From Lachnospiraceae bacterium (lineage in GTDB: Bacteria; Bacillota; Clostridia; Lachnospirales; Lachnospiraceae), in contig JAQXXU010000038.1 of the NCBI GenBank assembly GCA_029226225.1, positions 1 to 36,975 of the forward strand: a DNA stretch of 36,975 bases. The letters are read 5' to 3'. Positions 6,634 through 17,223 of the stretch are shown piece after piece. Each line of letters begins with the position of its first letter. Position 1 is the first letter of the stretch. The translations under genes and the position numbers were made by a program. Below the pieces are notes generated by a model. That model had not been told where the DNA came from. It did not search any database and saw only the letters and a list, made by a program, of their open reading frames with translations.

Positions 6634-9553
6634 ACTTATATTACAGCAGGACTTAAGCGACATACACTCCAAGGGCACCCTTTTAAAGCATAAAAAGAGC
6701 GGCGCCTATATCACGCTTATCGAAAACGATGATGTAAACAAAGTCTTCTACATCGGCTTCAAGACGACACCGGAGGACTCGACAGGAGTTCCGCATATCA
6801 TAGAGCATACGGTTTTATGTGGCTCGGAGAAGTACCCTGTAAAGGATCCGTTTGTAGAGCTAGTAAAGGGTTCGATGAACACCTTCTTAAACGCGATGAC
6901 ATATCCGGACAAGACAGTATATCCGGTTGCATCTACAAACGACAAGGACTTCGATAATCTGATCGATGTTTACTTAGACGCGGTTTTTCATCCGAATATC
7001 TATAAGCACGAGGAGATCTTTCGTCAGGAGGGCTGGCACTATGAGCTGGAGGATAAGGATTCGCCGCTTACGATAAACGGGGTTGTGTATAACGAGATGA
7101 AGGGTGCCTATTCTTCACCGGAGGATGTCTTAGAGCGTGTCACGATGAACTCACTCTATCCTGATAATACCTATGGTGTCGAATCAGGCGGAGATCCGAA
7201 GGACATTCCAAACCTGACATATGAGAATTATCTGGCTTTCCATCAGAGATACTATCATCCGTCGAACTCGTATATCTACATCTATGGTGACTGTGACATG
7301 GAGAAAAAGCTCGAGTACTTAGATAAAGAGTACTTAAGCCATTACGATGCTATCGACCCGAAAACAGACATAACTCCGGAGCCCGCTTTTAAGAAAATGG
7401 CTGAAGTAAAAATGCCATACCCGGTATCGGCAGAGGAGAGTGAAGAGGGAAAGACCTATTTTTCACTGAACTATTCAGTTGGCGAGGCAGATGACATAAA
7501 GCTCGCTGCAGCGCTTGATATATTAGACTATGCTCTTCTCGAAGCACCGGGAGCTCCGCTCCGTCAGGCACTACTAGACGCCGGTATCGGAACCGACGTC
7601 TATGGCGGACCTCAGTCTATCCAGCAGCCTTACTTTTCTATCACGGTAAAAGGCAGTGACGATTCGAAGAAGGAACAGTTTAAGGAGTTAGTCGAAAAGA
7701 CTCTTACAGACTTAGCCGAGAATGGACTTGACCACAGGTCACTTCTCGCCGGAATTAATTCAGATGAGTTTAAGTATCGTGAAGCTGATTTCGGAGGCTT
7801 CCCTAAGGGACTTATCTGGGGACTAGGCATCCTAGACAGCTGGCTCTATAACAAGAACCTGCCGTTCATAAGGCTGCAGCTTCTTCCTATCTATGCAGAC
7901 CTGAAGAGAGAGATCGACAACAACTACTTCGAAGGTCTGATAAAGAAGTACTTCCTTGAGAATACACACAGCTCTTTAGTCGAGATCTACCCGGAGGCTG
8001 GCCTTCAGAAGAAAGAGGACGACGAGTTCAGAAAGCAGATGGCTGAGAAGAAGGCTTCTTTCTCTGATGCTGAGCTTGAAAAAATAATCGCAGACACGAA
8101 ACACTTAAAGGAGTACCAGGGTACACCTTCAAGCCAGGAGGATTTAGCGAAGATACCTTGTCTTTCACGTGATGATCTGGAGAAGAAGGTCCGACCTGTA
8201 AATAAAAAAATCTACATCCGCGAGGGCCTTCCGGTCATTTTTACAGATGTGGAGACGAACGGGATCGATTACCTCGACCTGCTCTTTGATATCGGAAATA
8301 TCGGCCTAGATGACGCGGCAGGCTTTGCTTTCGGCATGAGGCTTTTAGGACTTGTCGATACGAAGGACTTTAGCTATAAGGATTTCGCGACAGAGGTGAA
8401 CCTGCATTTAGGAAGTCTTTCAGCCGACGTCTCAGTCATAGGCACCGGAAATGGTGACATAGAGCCTCTTCCGGGAGCAAAGACAGATGGCTATAGATTT
8501 TTCGCGGATATAAAGACGAAGTTTACATATGAGGAAGCTGACTCGGCGATGATGCTTTTATACCAGATGCTCTTCACGTCTGATTTTTCGGATAAGAAGA
8601 GGATAAAAGAAGTCCTACTCGAGGAAAAGAATTCAGTCGAGATGCGCTTTATGACTTCAGGAAACGCGGCAGCTGCTATGCGCGGACTTTCACACCTGAA
8701 AAAGTCTTCGGCGCTTTCAGACGCAGTCGGTGGCATCAGATACCTGAGATTCCTTCAGGATTTTGCAGAGCACTTCGACGAGAGAGTCGATAGCTTTGTA
8801 GAGACTTTTAAGAGAGAGTTAAAGACAGCGCTTAGTGTCAACACTATGATAGTTTCTACGACCGGCCGTGATCAGGTCATGGATATAATCGATACTTATC
8901 AGCAGAAGGCACTTGAGGTCTTAAATGCGAAAAATGACCTGCCGGCTGCCGATATAAAGCTCGATAAGGCGGTAAAGAATGAAGGTTTTAAGTCAGCATC
9001 GAAGGTGAACTTCGTAAGTGAAGCCGGAAACTTCAAAGACCATGGACTTGCGTACAAGGGAGCTTTCAGTATATTAAAGGTTGCTTTAAGCTACGACTAC
9101 CTCTGGATCAATATCCGTGTAAAGGGTGGTGCATATGGCTGTGCAGCGGACTTCAGAAGAAGCGGAAATACGACCTTTACTACGTATAGGGATCCGCATC
9201 TTAAAGAGTCAAGTGATATCCTTTTAGCTACACCGGAATACATAAAGGATTTTGAAGTATCTGACAGGGATATGGACAAGTATGTGATCGGAGCCATCAG
9301 TAACCTCGACACACCGCTTACCCCTTCGATGGAAGGACAGAGGGCGCTAACAGCAGTCATCGGAGGCATTTCGGATGAGCTTTTACAAAAAGAACGTGAC
9401 GAAGTCCTGAATGCTACCCAGGCTGATATAAGAGCCTTAGCAGAGCCTGTAGAGGCAGCGCTTTCAGACGCAGTCCTCACAGTCGTAGGTTCCGAGGAAG
9501 CGATAGACGAAAACAAAGAACTATTTGACAGAACGGAGAACCTTTTTGGCTGA
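6608..9553 (+). CDS. M16C family metallopeptidase (presequence protease-like)
   Basis: 981 aa; GVPHIIEHTVLCGSEKYPVKDPF (HxxEH) and NEMKGAYSSPE. Confidence 0.95.
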   Translation: MTKIPEQYELILQQDLSDIHSKGTLLKHKKSGAYITLIENDDVNKVFYIGFKTTPEDSTGVPHIIEHTVLCGSEKYPVKDPFVELVKGSMNTFLNAMTYPDKTVYPVASTNDKDFDNLIDVYLDAVFHPNIYKHEEIFRQEGWHYELEDKDSPLTINGVVYNEMKGAYSSPEDVLERVTMNSLYPDNTYGVESGGDPKDIPNLTYENYLAFHQRYYHPSNSYIYIYGDCDMEKKLEYLDKEYLSHYDAIDPKTDITPEPAFKKMAEVKMPYPVSAEESEEGKTYFSLNYSVGEADDIKLAAALDILDYALLEAPGAPLRQALLDAGIGTDVYGGPQSIQQPYFSITVKGSDDSKKEQFKELVEKTLTDLAENGLDHRSLLAGINSDEFKYREADFGGFPKGLIWGLGILDSWLYNKNLPFIRLQLLPIYADLKREIDNNYFEGLIKKYFLENTHSSLVEIYPEAGLQKKEDDEFRKQMAEKKASFSDAELEKIIADTKHLKEYQGTPSSQEDLAKIPCLSRDDLEKKVRPVNKKIYIREGLPVIFTDVETNGIDYLDLLFDIGNIGLDDAAGFAFGMRLLGLVDTKDFSYKDFATEVNLHLGSLSADVSVIGTGNGDIEPLPGAKTDGYRFFADIKTKFTYEEADSAMMLLYQMLFTSDFSDKKRIKEVLLEEKNSVEMRFMTSGNAAAAMRGLSHLKKSSALSDAVGGIRYLRFLQDFAEHFDERVDSFVETFKRELKTALSVNTMIVSTTGRDQVMDIIDTYQQKALEVLNAKNDLPAADIKLDKAVKNEGFKSASKVNFVSEAGNFKDHGLAYKGAFSILKVALSYDYLWINIRVKGGAYGCAADFRRSGNTTFTTYRDPHLKESSDILLATPEYIKDFEVSDRDMDKYVIGAISNLDTPLTPSMEGQRALTAVIGGISDELLQKERDEVLNATQADIRALAEPVEAALSDAVLTVVGSEEAIDENKELFDRTENLFG

Positions 9554-10454
9554 AAATACAAAAAGCGGTTTCGTGACACTTATCGGACGTCCGAATGTCG
9601 GCAAATCAACGCTTATGAACCGGATCATCGGACAGAAGATAGCGATCACGTCTAACAAGCCGCAGACCACAAGAAACAGAATAGAGACAGTACTGACAGA
9701 TGACAGAGGACAGATAGTATTCCTTGATACCCCGGGCATCCACAAGGCAAAGAACAAGCTTGGCGTCTACATGCAGAAAGTAACGACTGCTGCGATGAAG
9801 GGAGTCGACCTGATCCTCTGGCTGATAGAGCCTGATGAGTTCGTCGGAGGCGGAGACGCCTATATAGCCGAGAGACTCAAGAATCAGAACACGAAGGTCA
9901 TCCTCGTGATAAATAAGACCGACACTATCCCGCATGAGAATATCCTCACCACGATAAACGCGTACAAGGACTTACTTGACTTTGCTGAGATAGTTCCGGT
10001 TTCGGCCTTAAGGAACAGCGGAATTGACGACCTCGTAGATACTATTTTTAAATATCTGCCGGAGGGACCTTACTTCTTTGATCCTGACACTATCACAGAT
10101 CAGCCGGAGAGAGCTATAGTAGCTGAGATGATCAGGGAAAAAGCTCTCCATGCTCTATCAGACGAGGTCCCGCATGGTATCGCCGTCATGGTAGACCAGA
10201 TGCACGACAGGAAGGACAAGCCTATCTGTGATATCGATGCGACGATCATCTGCGAGAGAGAATCACACAAGGGGATCATCATCGGAAAGCGAGGCTCCAT
10301 GCTTAAAAAAATAGGTACAAATGCCCGCTACGAGATCGAGCGGCTCTTAGGCTGTAAGGTGAACCTGAAGCTCTTCGTAAAGGTAAAGGAGAACTGGCGT
10401 GATTCCGAAGTTCTTCTGGCAAACTACGGATTTAAGAACGAGGATGAAGAGTAG
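9525..10454 (+). CDS. era: GTPase Era
   Basis: GRPNVGKSTLMN, LDTPGIH, NKTD, KH domain GKRGSMLKKIG. Start may be TTG 9546 (better SD). Confidence 0.95.
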   Translation: MTERRTFLAENTKSGFVTLIGRPNVGKSTLMNRIIGQKIAITSNKPQTTRNRIETVLTDDRGQIVFLDTPGIHKAKNKLGVYMQKVTTAAMKGVDLILWLIEPDEFVGGGDAYIAERLKNQNTKVILVINKTDTIPHENILTTINAYKDLLDFAEIVPVSALRNSGIDDLVDTIFKYLPEGPYFFDPDTITDQPERAIVAEMIREKALHALSDEVPHGIAVMVDQMHDRKDKPICDIDATIICERESHKGIIIGKRGSMLKKIGTNARYEIERLLGCKVNLKLFVKVKENWRDSEVLLANYGFKNEDEE

Positions 10455-11209
10455 TGTCCGATGAGAAAAACTTCCTTAAGGCCAGAGGCTTCGTGCTCTC
10501 ATCAATGCCAGTCGGAGAAAATGACAGGCGTATCGTAGTCCTTACGAAGGAGCTTGGAAAAACTTCGGCCTTTGTCAGAGGCGGAGCAAAGCCTAAAAGT
10601 CCACTGCTCGCGGCGACGAATCCTTTTTTCTTCGGAGACTTTGAATTCTATGCCGGGACAAATTCCCTGACACTCCGGGGGGCAAAGCAGCAGGCGAGAT
10701 TTGACGATATCCTAAAAGACTTGGATGATACCTATATGGGGATGTATTTTCTCGAAGTAAGCGGATATTTTGGGAATGAGGCAGTAGATGAAAGTGACAG
10801 GCTAAATCTACTTTACGTGGCTATTAAGGCACTGATGGCACACCGGATAGACAGACAGCTGATAAGGCTTGTCTTCGAGCTTCGCACGATGCTTATAAAC
10901 GGTGTCTATCCGGACGTTTTTTCATGCCATCACTGTGGAAAGCACCTGGATGTAAACGAGGAAAACCTGTTCTCGGCTGCAGACTGTTTTTTTTACGATA
11001 GTGCATGCAGGAGCACAATAAATGGGACAGCCATGACAGTATCGCCATACGTCATGTATGCTCTTCAGTTTGTGATGTCCGCACCGGTCGGACGGATTTT
11101 TTCTTTTGAGCTGAAGGGTGAGGCTTTAGAGGATTTTTCTTATATAATAAGGAGACTTAGAAACCGTTTTTTCGAGCATACATTTAAGACAGAGCGCTTT
11201 CTTACTTGA
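10454..11209 (+). CDS. recO: DNA repair protein RecO (GTG start)
   Basis: ARGFVLSSMPVGENDRRIVVLTKELGKTSAFVRGGAK plus CxxC (CHHCGK); follows era. Confidence 0.9.
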   Translation: MSDEKNFLKARGFVLSSMPVGENDRRIVVLTKELGKTSAFVRGGAKPKSPLLAATNPFFFGDFEFYAGTNSLTLRGAKQQARFDDILKDLDDTYMGMYFLEVSGYFGNEAVDESDRLNLLYVAIKALMAHRIDRQLIRLVFELRTMLINGVYPDVFSCHHCGKHLDVNEENLFSAADCFFYDSACRSTINGTAMTVSPYVMYALQFVMSAPVGRIFSFELKGEALEDFSYIIRRLRNRFFEHTFKTERFLT

Positions 11210-11242
11210 AAAACAGGGCAAAAGGCGTATAATTGTCAAAGT

Positions 11243-11956
11243 ATGGATAAAAGAGAAACACCGACGCCGGAGCAGCTCAGGTTATACCGGCGAAGAAAGA
11301 AGATACTTCAGAAAAAACGCAGAAGAAGAAAGAGAGCGCTTATTATTATAGCGGCGATTGCCATAGTAGTTATAGTAGTACTTGTCGCAGTTCTGTCTGG
11401 CTCGTTCGAGAAGAGAAGCAGCAAGGATATGCTGACACTCGAGAGTGACGGGACAGTAGTCTTCGAAGAGAACGGAGACATGAATGACGCCAGTGGATTG
11501 AAGCAGTTCGTAAAGAGCCAGATCATGTCTTACAATAACACTAATGGCGCAGAGTCTGTAAAGCTCGAGAGATACGCGAGAGACGGTGATCATTACTACG
11601 TAAGGACACGATATAAGGACCTGGCGACCTACTCGGATTTCACCGGGTACGAGGCTTTTTACGGAACAGTCTCTGAAGCGAAGGCAGCAGGCTACGATTT
11701 CGATTCAGCTTTTAAAACTATCACCTATCAGAAATCTACTGATACACTAACCTTTAAAGACGCGAGCGCCGATGCTTTCAAGGAGCAGAGGGTCTTCATC
11801 ATAAAGGAATGGGGCATAAAGGTAAAGTCACCGGAGACGGTCAGCGGAGTTTCGCTTGCCGGGAATGTAAAGTATGATCCGGGCAGTGAGACGGTGACGA
11901 TAGCAAAGCAGTCAGACAGCGGTACAGCACCGCTTACATATATTTTTTATAGATAG
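11243..11956 (+). CDS. Single-TM hypothetical protein
   Basis: Basic N-terminus, one TM helix, extracytoplasmic domain; SD upstream weak. Confidence 0.7.
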   Translation: MDKRETPTPEQLRLYRRRKKILQKKRRRRKRALIIIAAIAIVVIVVLVAVLSGSFEKRSSKDMLTLESDGTVVFEENGDMNDASGLKQFVKSQIMSYNNTNGAESVKLERYARDGDHYYVRTRYKDLATYSDFTGYEAFYGTVSEAKAAGYDFDSAFKTITYQKSTDTLTFKDASADAFKEQRVFIIKEWGIKVKSPETVSGVSLAGNVKYDPGSETVTIAKQSDSGTAPLTYIFYR

Positions 11957-11970
11957 AGAGGATTTTTATC

Positions 11971-13368
11971 ATGGTAAAGAGTCTGGACACAATAGTACAG
12001 CTGGCAAAAAGCCGTGGATTCGTATATCCGGGATCAGAGATATACGGAGGCCTTGCGAATACATGGGATTATGGTAATCTCGGCGTCGAGCTCAAGAATA
12101 ACGTAAAGCGTGCCTGGTGGCAGAAGTTCATTCAGGAGAGTCCGTATAATGTCGGAGTAGACTGCGCCATTCTTATGAATCCGCAGACATGGGTAGCATC
12201 AGGACATTTAGGTGGTTTCTCAGATCCTCTGATGGACTGTAAGGAGTGTCACGAGAGATTCAGAGCAGACCAGCTGATCGAGAACTTTGCGCATGATAAC
12301 GATATAGAGCTGGAGAGCTCTGTAGATGGCTGGACAAACGAGCAGATGGAGAACTGGATCGAGGAGCATAACGTGCCATGTCCTTCATGCGGCAAGCATA
12401 ACTTCACAGAGATCAGACAGTTCAACCTGATGTTCAAGACCTTTCAGGGTGTTACAGAGGATGCGAAGAATACAGTTTACCTTCGTCCAGAGACAGCCCA
12501 GGGTATCTTTGTAAACTTCAAGAACGTAGCCCGTACTTCGAGAAAGAAGATTCCGTTCGGCATCGGACAGATAGGAAAGTCCTTCAGAAACGAGATCACA
12601 CCTGGAAACTTCACTTTCCGTACAAGAGAGTTCGAGCAGATGGAGCTTGAGTTCTTCTGCGAGCCTGGAACAGATCTCGAGTGGTTCCAGTATTGGAGAA
12701 AGTTCTGCCATAACTGGCTTTTATCACTTGGCATCAAGGATGAGCATTTAAGACTTCGTGACCATGACCCGGCAGGGCTTGCCTTCTATTCAAAGGGAAC
12801 TACAGATATCGAGTACACCTTCCCGTTCGGCTGGGGCGAGCTCTGGGGCATCGCTGACAGAACAGACTATGACCTGGGACGTCATCAGGAAGTATCAGGA
12901 CAGGATCTGACATACTTCGATGATACGAAGAATGAGAAGTACTTACCATATGTCATCGAGCCTTCACTAGGTGCAGACCGTGTAGTTCTTGCCTTCCTCT
13001 GCGAGGCATATGACGAGGAGAATATCGGAACAGAAGAGAAGCCTGATGTTCGTACAGTCCTTCACTTCCATCCGGCACTTGCCCCTGTAAAGATCGGTGT
13101 ATTCCCACTCTCAAAGAAGCTGGCTGAGCCTGCACAGAAGGTATATGCAGAGCTTAGTAAGAGATATAACTGCGAGTACGACGACAGAGGAAACATCGGA
13201 AAGAGATACCGCCGTCAGGATGAGATCGGAACTCCGTTCTGCGTGACCTACGACTTTGATTCTGAGGAAGACCACTGCGTTACAGTCCGTGACCGTGATT
13301 CGATGAATCAGGAGCGTGTCGCTATTGATGAGCTGAAAGATTACTTCGAGGACAAGTTCGATTTCTGA
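11971..13368 (+). CDS. glyS: Glycyl-tRNA synthetase (dimeric type)
   Basis: [59 protein letters not shown]. Confidence 0.97.
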   Translation: MVKSLDTIVQLAKSRGFVYPGSEIYGGLANTWDYGNLGVELKNNVKRAWWQKFIQESPYNVGVDCAILMNPQTWVASGHLGGFSDPLMDCKECHERFRADQLIENFAHDNDIELESSVDGWTNEQMENWIEEHNVPCPSCGKHNFTEIRQFNLMFKTFQGVTEDAKNTVYLRPETAQGIFVNFKNVARTSRKKIPFGIGQIGKSFRNEITPGNFTFRTREFEQMELEFFCEPGTDLEWFQYWRKFCHNWLLSLGIKDEHLRLRDHDPAGLAFYSKGTTDIEYTFPFGWGELWGIADRTDYDLGRHQEVSGQDLTYFDDTKNEKYLPYVIEPSLGADRVVLAFLCEAYDEENIGTEEKPDVRTVLHFHPALAPVKIGVFPLSKKLAEPAQKVYAELSKRYNCEYDDRGNIGKRYRRQDEIGTPFCVTYDFDSEEDHCVTVRDRDSMNQERVAIDELKDYFEDKFDF

Positions 13369-13387
13369 TCATTAGGAGAGATTACAT

Positions 13388-13900
13388 ATGAAAAACAGGG
13401 TAGGAGGAATCATAGGACTGCTCCTTACAGTCCTTTTGCTCGTACTTTATCTGCCACCGCTTATGCTTTACGGAATACTTGATATCGGCAATATCATCGG
13501 ATTTGTTCTCGCGGCGCTTGCACTCATTTTTGCGATACAGCAGTTTAAAAAAGCAAGTGACAGCGCTCCGAAACGAGACTATGACCGGTCGGTTTCCGGA
13601 GGCACCAGAGGAAGGCTTCACCGACAGTATAACCATGATATGGGAAGAAGCACCGTGCTTATCGAGCGCGGTGGCCTCGGGAATTTCACCGCGGACTCTT
13701 CTATCGGATACGATGGTGACAGGACTTCGCACGCAGGTCTTATAGCATGGATCGTGATCCTGTTGATCGTTGTGGCATTTTTTGCACAGGGACTTATCAG
13801 GATGAACGCGCAGGATATCATCGCAGACTCACAGTGGTGGAATGTCGCCACGAACCTGACTGATGAATGTGCGCAGGTACTTTATTCTACATTCTTATGA
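13388..13900 (+). CDS. Membrane hypothetical protein
   Basis: 170 aa, multiple TM segments; ATGA overlap with next gene. Confidence 0.65.
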   Translation: MKNRVGGIIGLLLTVLLLVLYLPPLMLYGILDIGNIIGFVLAALALIFAIQQFKKASDSAPKRDYDRSVSGGTRGRLHRQYNHDMGRSTVLIERGGLGNFTADSSIGYDGDRTSHAGLIAWIVILLIVVAFFAQGLIRMNAQDIIADSQWWNVATNLTDECAQVLYSTFL

Positions 13901-15054
13901 AAAAAATACTTTTAACTCTGGCGGCATGTGTTCTTGCCGCCTCATTTTATACAGAGACAGCTGAGGCGGCGAAGCTGTCTGTCGAACAGGTGAAACTGTC
14001 GCCGCCTGATGCAGATGCATATATCTATTCAGAGAAAAATGACTTATCAGATGTGAAAACATCTGATATTTCAGCAGACCTGGGCGGAAAAGCTCTTGAT
14101 GTAGAAGCGATCGAAAGCTCTGGTCATTCAAACGGAGGAACCTTTTACGCATTTTTACTTGATGTGTCAGGTTCTATACCGCAGGCATCTCTTGATGCCG
14201 CAGTAAGCTCCATCAGTGATATAGCTGATGACATGACAGATGCTGACAGGCTTGCTGTCATAACCTTCGGTGATAAGGTAAATGTGATCTCGGATGGTTC
14301 CAGGAGTGCGTCGTCCACTGTCAGAAAACTGAAAGGTCTTAAGGCTGATGATAAAACTACTGCTTTTTATACGGCTATGGACTCTCTGATAAAAGTGACT
14401 GAAAATGCCGGAGACAAGCGGACTGTAGCGGTCGTAGTCTCAGATGGAGTAGATGATACGGATGCTGGAATGACTGAGGACGAGCTTACAGACACTCTGA
14501 AGCAGAGCGGAGTAGCTGTCTATGCACTCCAGGTCGGAAATGTCACGGCATCGCAGACAGATCACCTGAAGAAGTTTATAAGTGTCTCAGGCGGTGAAGT
14601 GTACCGTTTTTCAGAACAGAACGCGAAGAAGACCATAAAGTCACTGACAGGACATCTGGGAGAAGTTTACAGGGTACACCTGACAGGAGGAACGGCACCT
14701 GAAAAGGATACCAGCCTCAGGCTACAGATAAAAGGCTTTGATCCCGTCACATGGACCGTGAAAAAGGAGACATGGAAAAAAGCTGATAAGGAAGAGACTT
14801 CTGCAAAGAAAGAAGCCCCAGAGCAGAAGACCGAAAAAAAGGAAAGAATAGTCCAGACGAATTTCAGCTCGGAAAAACGAGCAGTGGTGACGGCAATCGC
14901 AGTCGTAGTTATAGTTACAGCCATAGTAGTCGTCATACTGCTTTCGCTTCATAATAAAAAAGTCAAAGAGGCATTTTATAAAGAAAATGGTCTCGACGCC
15001 AAAGAAATCGAAGAGATAAATAAGAAGATAAAGCAGAAGAGAAGGAGACACTGA
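13897..15054 (+). CDS. VWA-domain membrane protein with signal peptide
   Basis: MKKILLTLAACVLAASFYTETAEA signal; FLLDVSGSIP MIDAS motif; C-terminal TM and basic tail. Confidence 0.85.
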   Translation: MKKILLTLAACVLAASFYTETAEAAKLSVEQVKLSPPDADAYIYSEKNDLSDVKTSDISADLGGKALDVEAIESSGHSNGGTFYAFLLDVSGSIPQASLDAAVSSISDIADDMTDADRLAVITFGDKVNVISDGSRSASSTVRKLKGLKADDKTTAFYTAMDSLIKVTENAGDKRTVAVVVSDGVDDTDAGMTEDELTDTLKQSGVAVYALQVGNVTASQTDHLKKFISVSGGEVYRFSEQNAKKTIKSLTGHLGEVYRVHLTGGTAPEKDTSLRLQIKGFDPVTWTVKKETWKKADKEETSAKKEAPEQKTEKKERIVQTNFSSEKRAVVTAIAVVVIVTAIVVVILLSLHNKKVKEAFYKENGLDAKEIEEINKKIKQKRRRH

Positions 15055-15914
15055 TGATAGAATTACTTAAAGCAGCTCTTTTCGGATTGGTCGAGGGAAT
15101 CACTGAATGGCTTCCGGTTTCATCGACAGGTCATATGATACTCTTAAACCACTGGGTGAAGCTCGACGTCTCACAGAGCTTCTACGATATGTTCGAGGTC
15201 GTGATCCAGCTGGGGGCTATAATGGCTGTTGTCATCATATTCTGGAATCAGCTCTGGCCTTTCTACATGAAAAAAGTAAAGGTGCCGGGAGTCGTAGCAA
15301 CTAAGACCCGCCCAGCCTGGAAAAAGGGCGCTGCCGACATGTGGCTTAAGATCATCATCTGCTGTATTCCTGCGGCTGTAGTGGGACTTTTATTTGATGA
15401 TGAGATAGACAGGCTGTTTTACCATCCGATCCCTGTGGCACTCGCACTTATCATAGTAGGTGTTATTTTTATCATAGTGGAGCTGACCGCTGGTAAAAAT
15501 GCTCCGAAGGCTGATTCTATCGCAGATATGAGCTTTATGATGGTCTGGTGGATAGGAGTGGCGCAGACTATAGCGGCCATTTTTCCGGGGACATCAAGGT
15601 CTGGAGCTACTATAATCGGCGCCCTGATAGTCGGAGTGAGCCGTGAAGCGGCAGCGGAGTTTACCTTCTTTCTGGCGGTTCCTGTAATGCTTGGAGCCTC
15701 TATTCTTAAAGTAGTAAAGTACCTACACGATGGCCTTACCATGACGGCTATGGAGGGCGGCGTTCTGGCAGTTGGCTGCATAGTGGCCTTCGTAGTTTCC
15801 ATTATCGTGATCCGCTTTTTCATGAACTATATCCGCAAGCATGACTTCAAGGTGTTCGGGTATTACCGGATTATTCTTGGAATAGTTGTCCTGGCGCTGA
15901 GTTCAAAGTTCTGA
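15054..15914 (+). CDS. uppP: Undecaprenyl-diphosphatase
   Basis: GLVEGITEWLPVSSTGHMIL and FPGTSRSGATI motifs. Confidence 0.95.
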   Translation: MIELLKAALFGLVEGITEWLPVSSTGHMILLNHWVKLDVSQSFYDMFEVVIQLGAIMAVVIIFWNQLWPFYMKKVKVPGVVATKTRPAWKKGAADMWLKIIICCIPAAVVGLLFDDEIDRLFYHPIPVALALIIVGVIFIIVELTAGKNAPKADSIADMSFMMVWWIGVAQTIAAIFPGTSRSGATIIGALIVGVSREAAAEFTFFLAVPVMLGASILKVVKYLHDGLTMTAMEGGVLAVGCIVAFVVSIIVIRFFMNYIRKHDFKVFGYYRIILGIVVLALSSKF

Positions 15915-15990
15915 GTTCGAAGTTCAGTTTTTTCAGGTATAAGCTTATGCCTTTTATTTCTGAGTTCAGAACTTAGAACTCGGAATTCAG
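15897..15990. repeat. Imperfect 31-nt inverted repeat built of ~7-nt units
   Basis: CTGAGTTCAAAGTTCTGAGTTCGAAGTTCAG (15897-15927) vs CTGAGTTCAGAACTTAGAACTCGGAATTCAG (15960-15990): 23/31 identical as inverted repeat, about 27/31 pairable with G-U. Confidence 0.75.
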
Positions 15991-16002
15991 AAAGGAGAAT
16001 AC

Positions 16003-17049
16003 ATGACGGTCTCTCTCTGTATGATAGTAAAAAATGAAGAGAAGGTTCTGGAACGCTGTCTTTCATCGGTTGCTGACCTTTGCGATGAGGTAGTGATAGT
16101 CGACACCGGTTCCACTGACAACACTAAAAAAATAGCTTCAAAGTACACAAATCACGTGTATGACTTCAGGTGGAACGATGATTTTTCGGCCGCGAGAAAC
16201 TTCGCCTTCAGTAAATGTACTTGCGACTATATCTATTCAGCCGATGCTGACGAGTATTTAGATGAGGAGAACCGGAAGAGATTTAAAGATCTGCTTTCTG
16301 TACTTGATCCGGCGATAGAGATAGTGCAGATGCACTACTATGAGCCAGGGATATCAGACGTGTTGAACTCCAAGTCAGAGTATCGCCCGAAGCTCTATAA
16401 GAGACTCCGGACTTTCAGGTGGGTGGACCCGGTGCATGAGACTGTGGCGACAGACCCGCTGATATTTGACTCTGATATAGTGGTCACCCATGCACCTGAG
16501 AGGCTTCATACGGCAAGAGACTTCGGTATTTTTGAAAAGGCGTATCACAGGGACGGGACACTAAGCCGTAAGCTCTACGCCATGTACGCCCGTGAACTCT
16601 ATAAAAATGGTACGATAGAGGAGATAAGAAGAGGTTCTGACATATTCAGGGAAGTGCTGTCTGCGGGTGAGCTCGATGCTGACATGCTCCAGATGCTGCT
16701 ATCAGTCCTTGCAAAGGATGCCCGCCTTAACAAAAATGCTCCGGGAATGCTTCTATATACTTCCAGGCTCTTAGCTGTCCCTGAGCCGTGTTCCGAGGTC
16801 TGCTTCGAGCTAGGCGAATTTTTCTACGAACAGGGAGAGTACCAGGACGCGTCTCTCTGGTACTTAAACGCTGCCCAGCAGCAGCCCCTGATGGATGTCC
16901 ACGCCGGCGGAGATGCCGCACTGCGTGGCCTCGGCAGAAGCTATGCCAAGCTCTCAGAGCAGACCGACGGCGAGCAGAGCGACACCTACCGCGACCTCGC
17001 AGAAGAGTACGAAAATAAAGCCGACAGCTGGCAGCTGCCGGAGGAATGA
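16003..17049 (+). CDS. Family 2 glycosyltransferase with TPR-like C-terminus
   Basis: VSLCMIVKNEEKVLERCLSSVADLCDEVVIVDTGSTDNT. Confidence 0.95.
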   Translation: MTVSLCMIVKNEEKVLERCLSSVADLCDEVVIVDTGSTDNTKKIASKYTNHVYDFRWNDDFSAARNFAFSKCTCDYIYSADADEYLDEENRKRFKDLLSVLDPAIEIVQMHYYEPGISDVLNSKSEYRPKLYKRLRTFRWVDPVHETVATDPLIFDSDIVVTHAPERLHTARDFGIFEKAYHRDGTLSRKLYAMYARELYKNGTIEEIRRGSDIFREVLSAGELDADMLQMLLSVLAKDARLNKNAPGMLLYTSRLLAVPEPCSEVCFELGEFFYEQGEYQDASLWYLNAAQQQPLMDVHAGGDAALRGLGRSYAKLSEQTDGEQSDTYRDLAEEYENKADSWQLPEE

Positions 17050-17091
17050 AATTTATCATTGAGGAGATAATAGGGATAGTATCGAGGCATA

Positions 17092-17179
17092 AGAAAAACA
17101 GCCGTCATCGCTAAAGTCTGGCTGTTTTTCTAGTCTTACTAATTAGCCAACCGTCTGTTACCGGTAGCTCTTTCTTTAT
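17092..17179 (-). ncRNA. Orphan type I antitoxin-like small RNA
   Basis: Minus promoter TTGACA-17-TAGTAT (17214-17186); 5' region ACATAAAGAAAGAGCTACCGGTAACAGACGGTTGGC resembles the 2.7-kb antisense RNA ACATAAATAAAGAGCTGCCAGTGAACGGTCAGCC; 10-bp terminator 17094-17103/17120-17129 with T-run. Confidence 0.6.
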
Positions 17180-17185
17180 GTTCAT

Positions 17186-17214
17186 ATACTACATCTAATC
17201 GCTGACTTTGTCAA
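17186..17214 (-). promoter_or_regulatory. Promoter of orphan antitoxin-like RNA
   Basis: TTGACA, 17-nt spacer, TAGTAT on the minus strand. Confidence 0.6.
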
Positions 17215-17223
17215 ATGATTTAA

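Noticed and set aside
9097-9579. 160-aa minus ORF opposite the M16C peptidase and other long antisense ORFs (e.g. 33395-33877)
   Set aside because: Antisense of strongly supported coding regions; no recognisable domain.
11943-11970. T-box or riboswitch ahead of glyS
   Set aside because: Only ~15 nt separate the upstream ORF from glyS; no room for a leader element.
14667-15051. Antisense ORFs over the VWA protein C-terminus
   Set aside because: Low-complexity shadow of the TM and lysine-rich tail.
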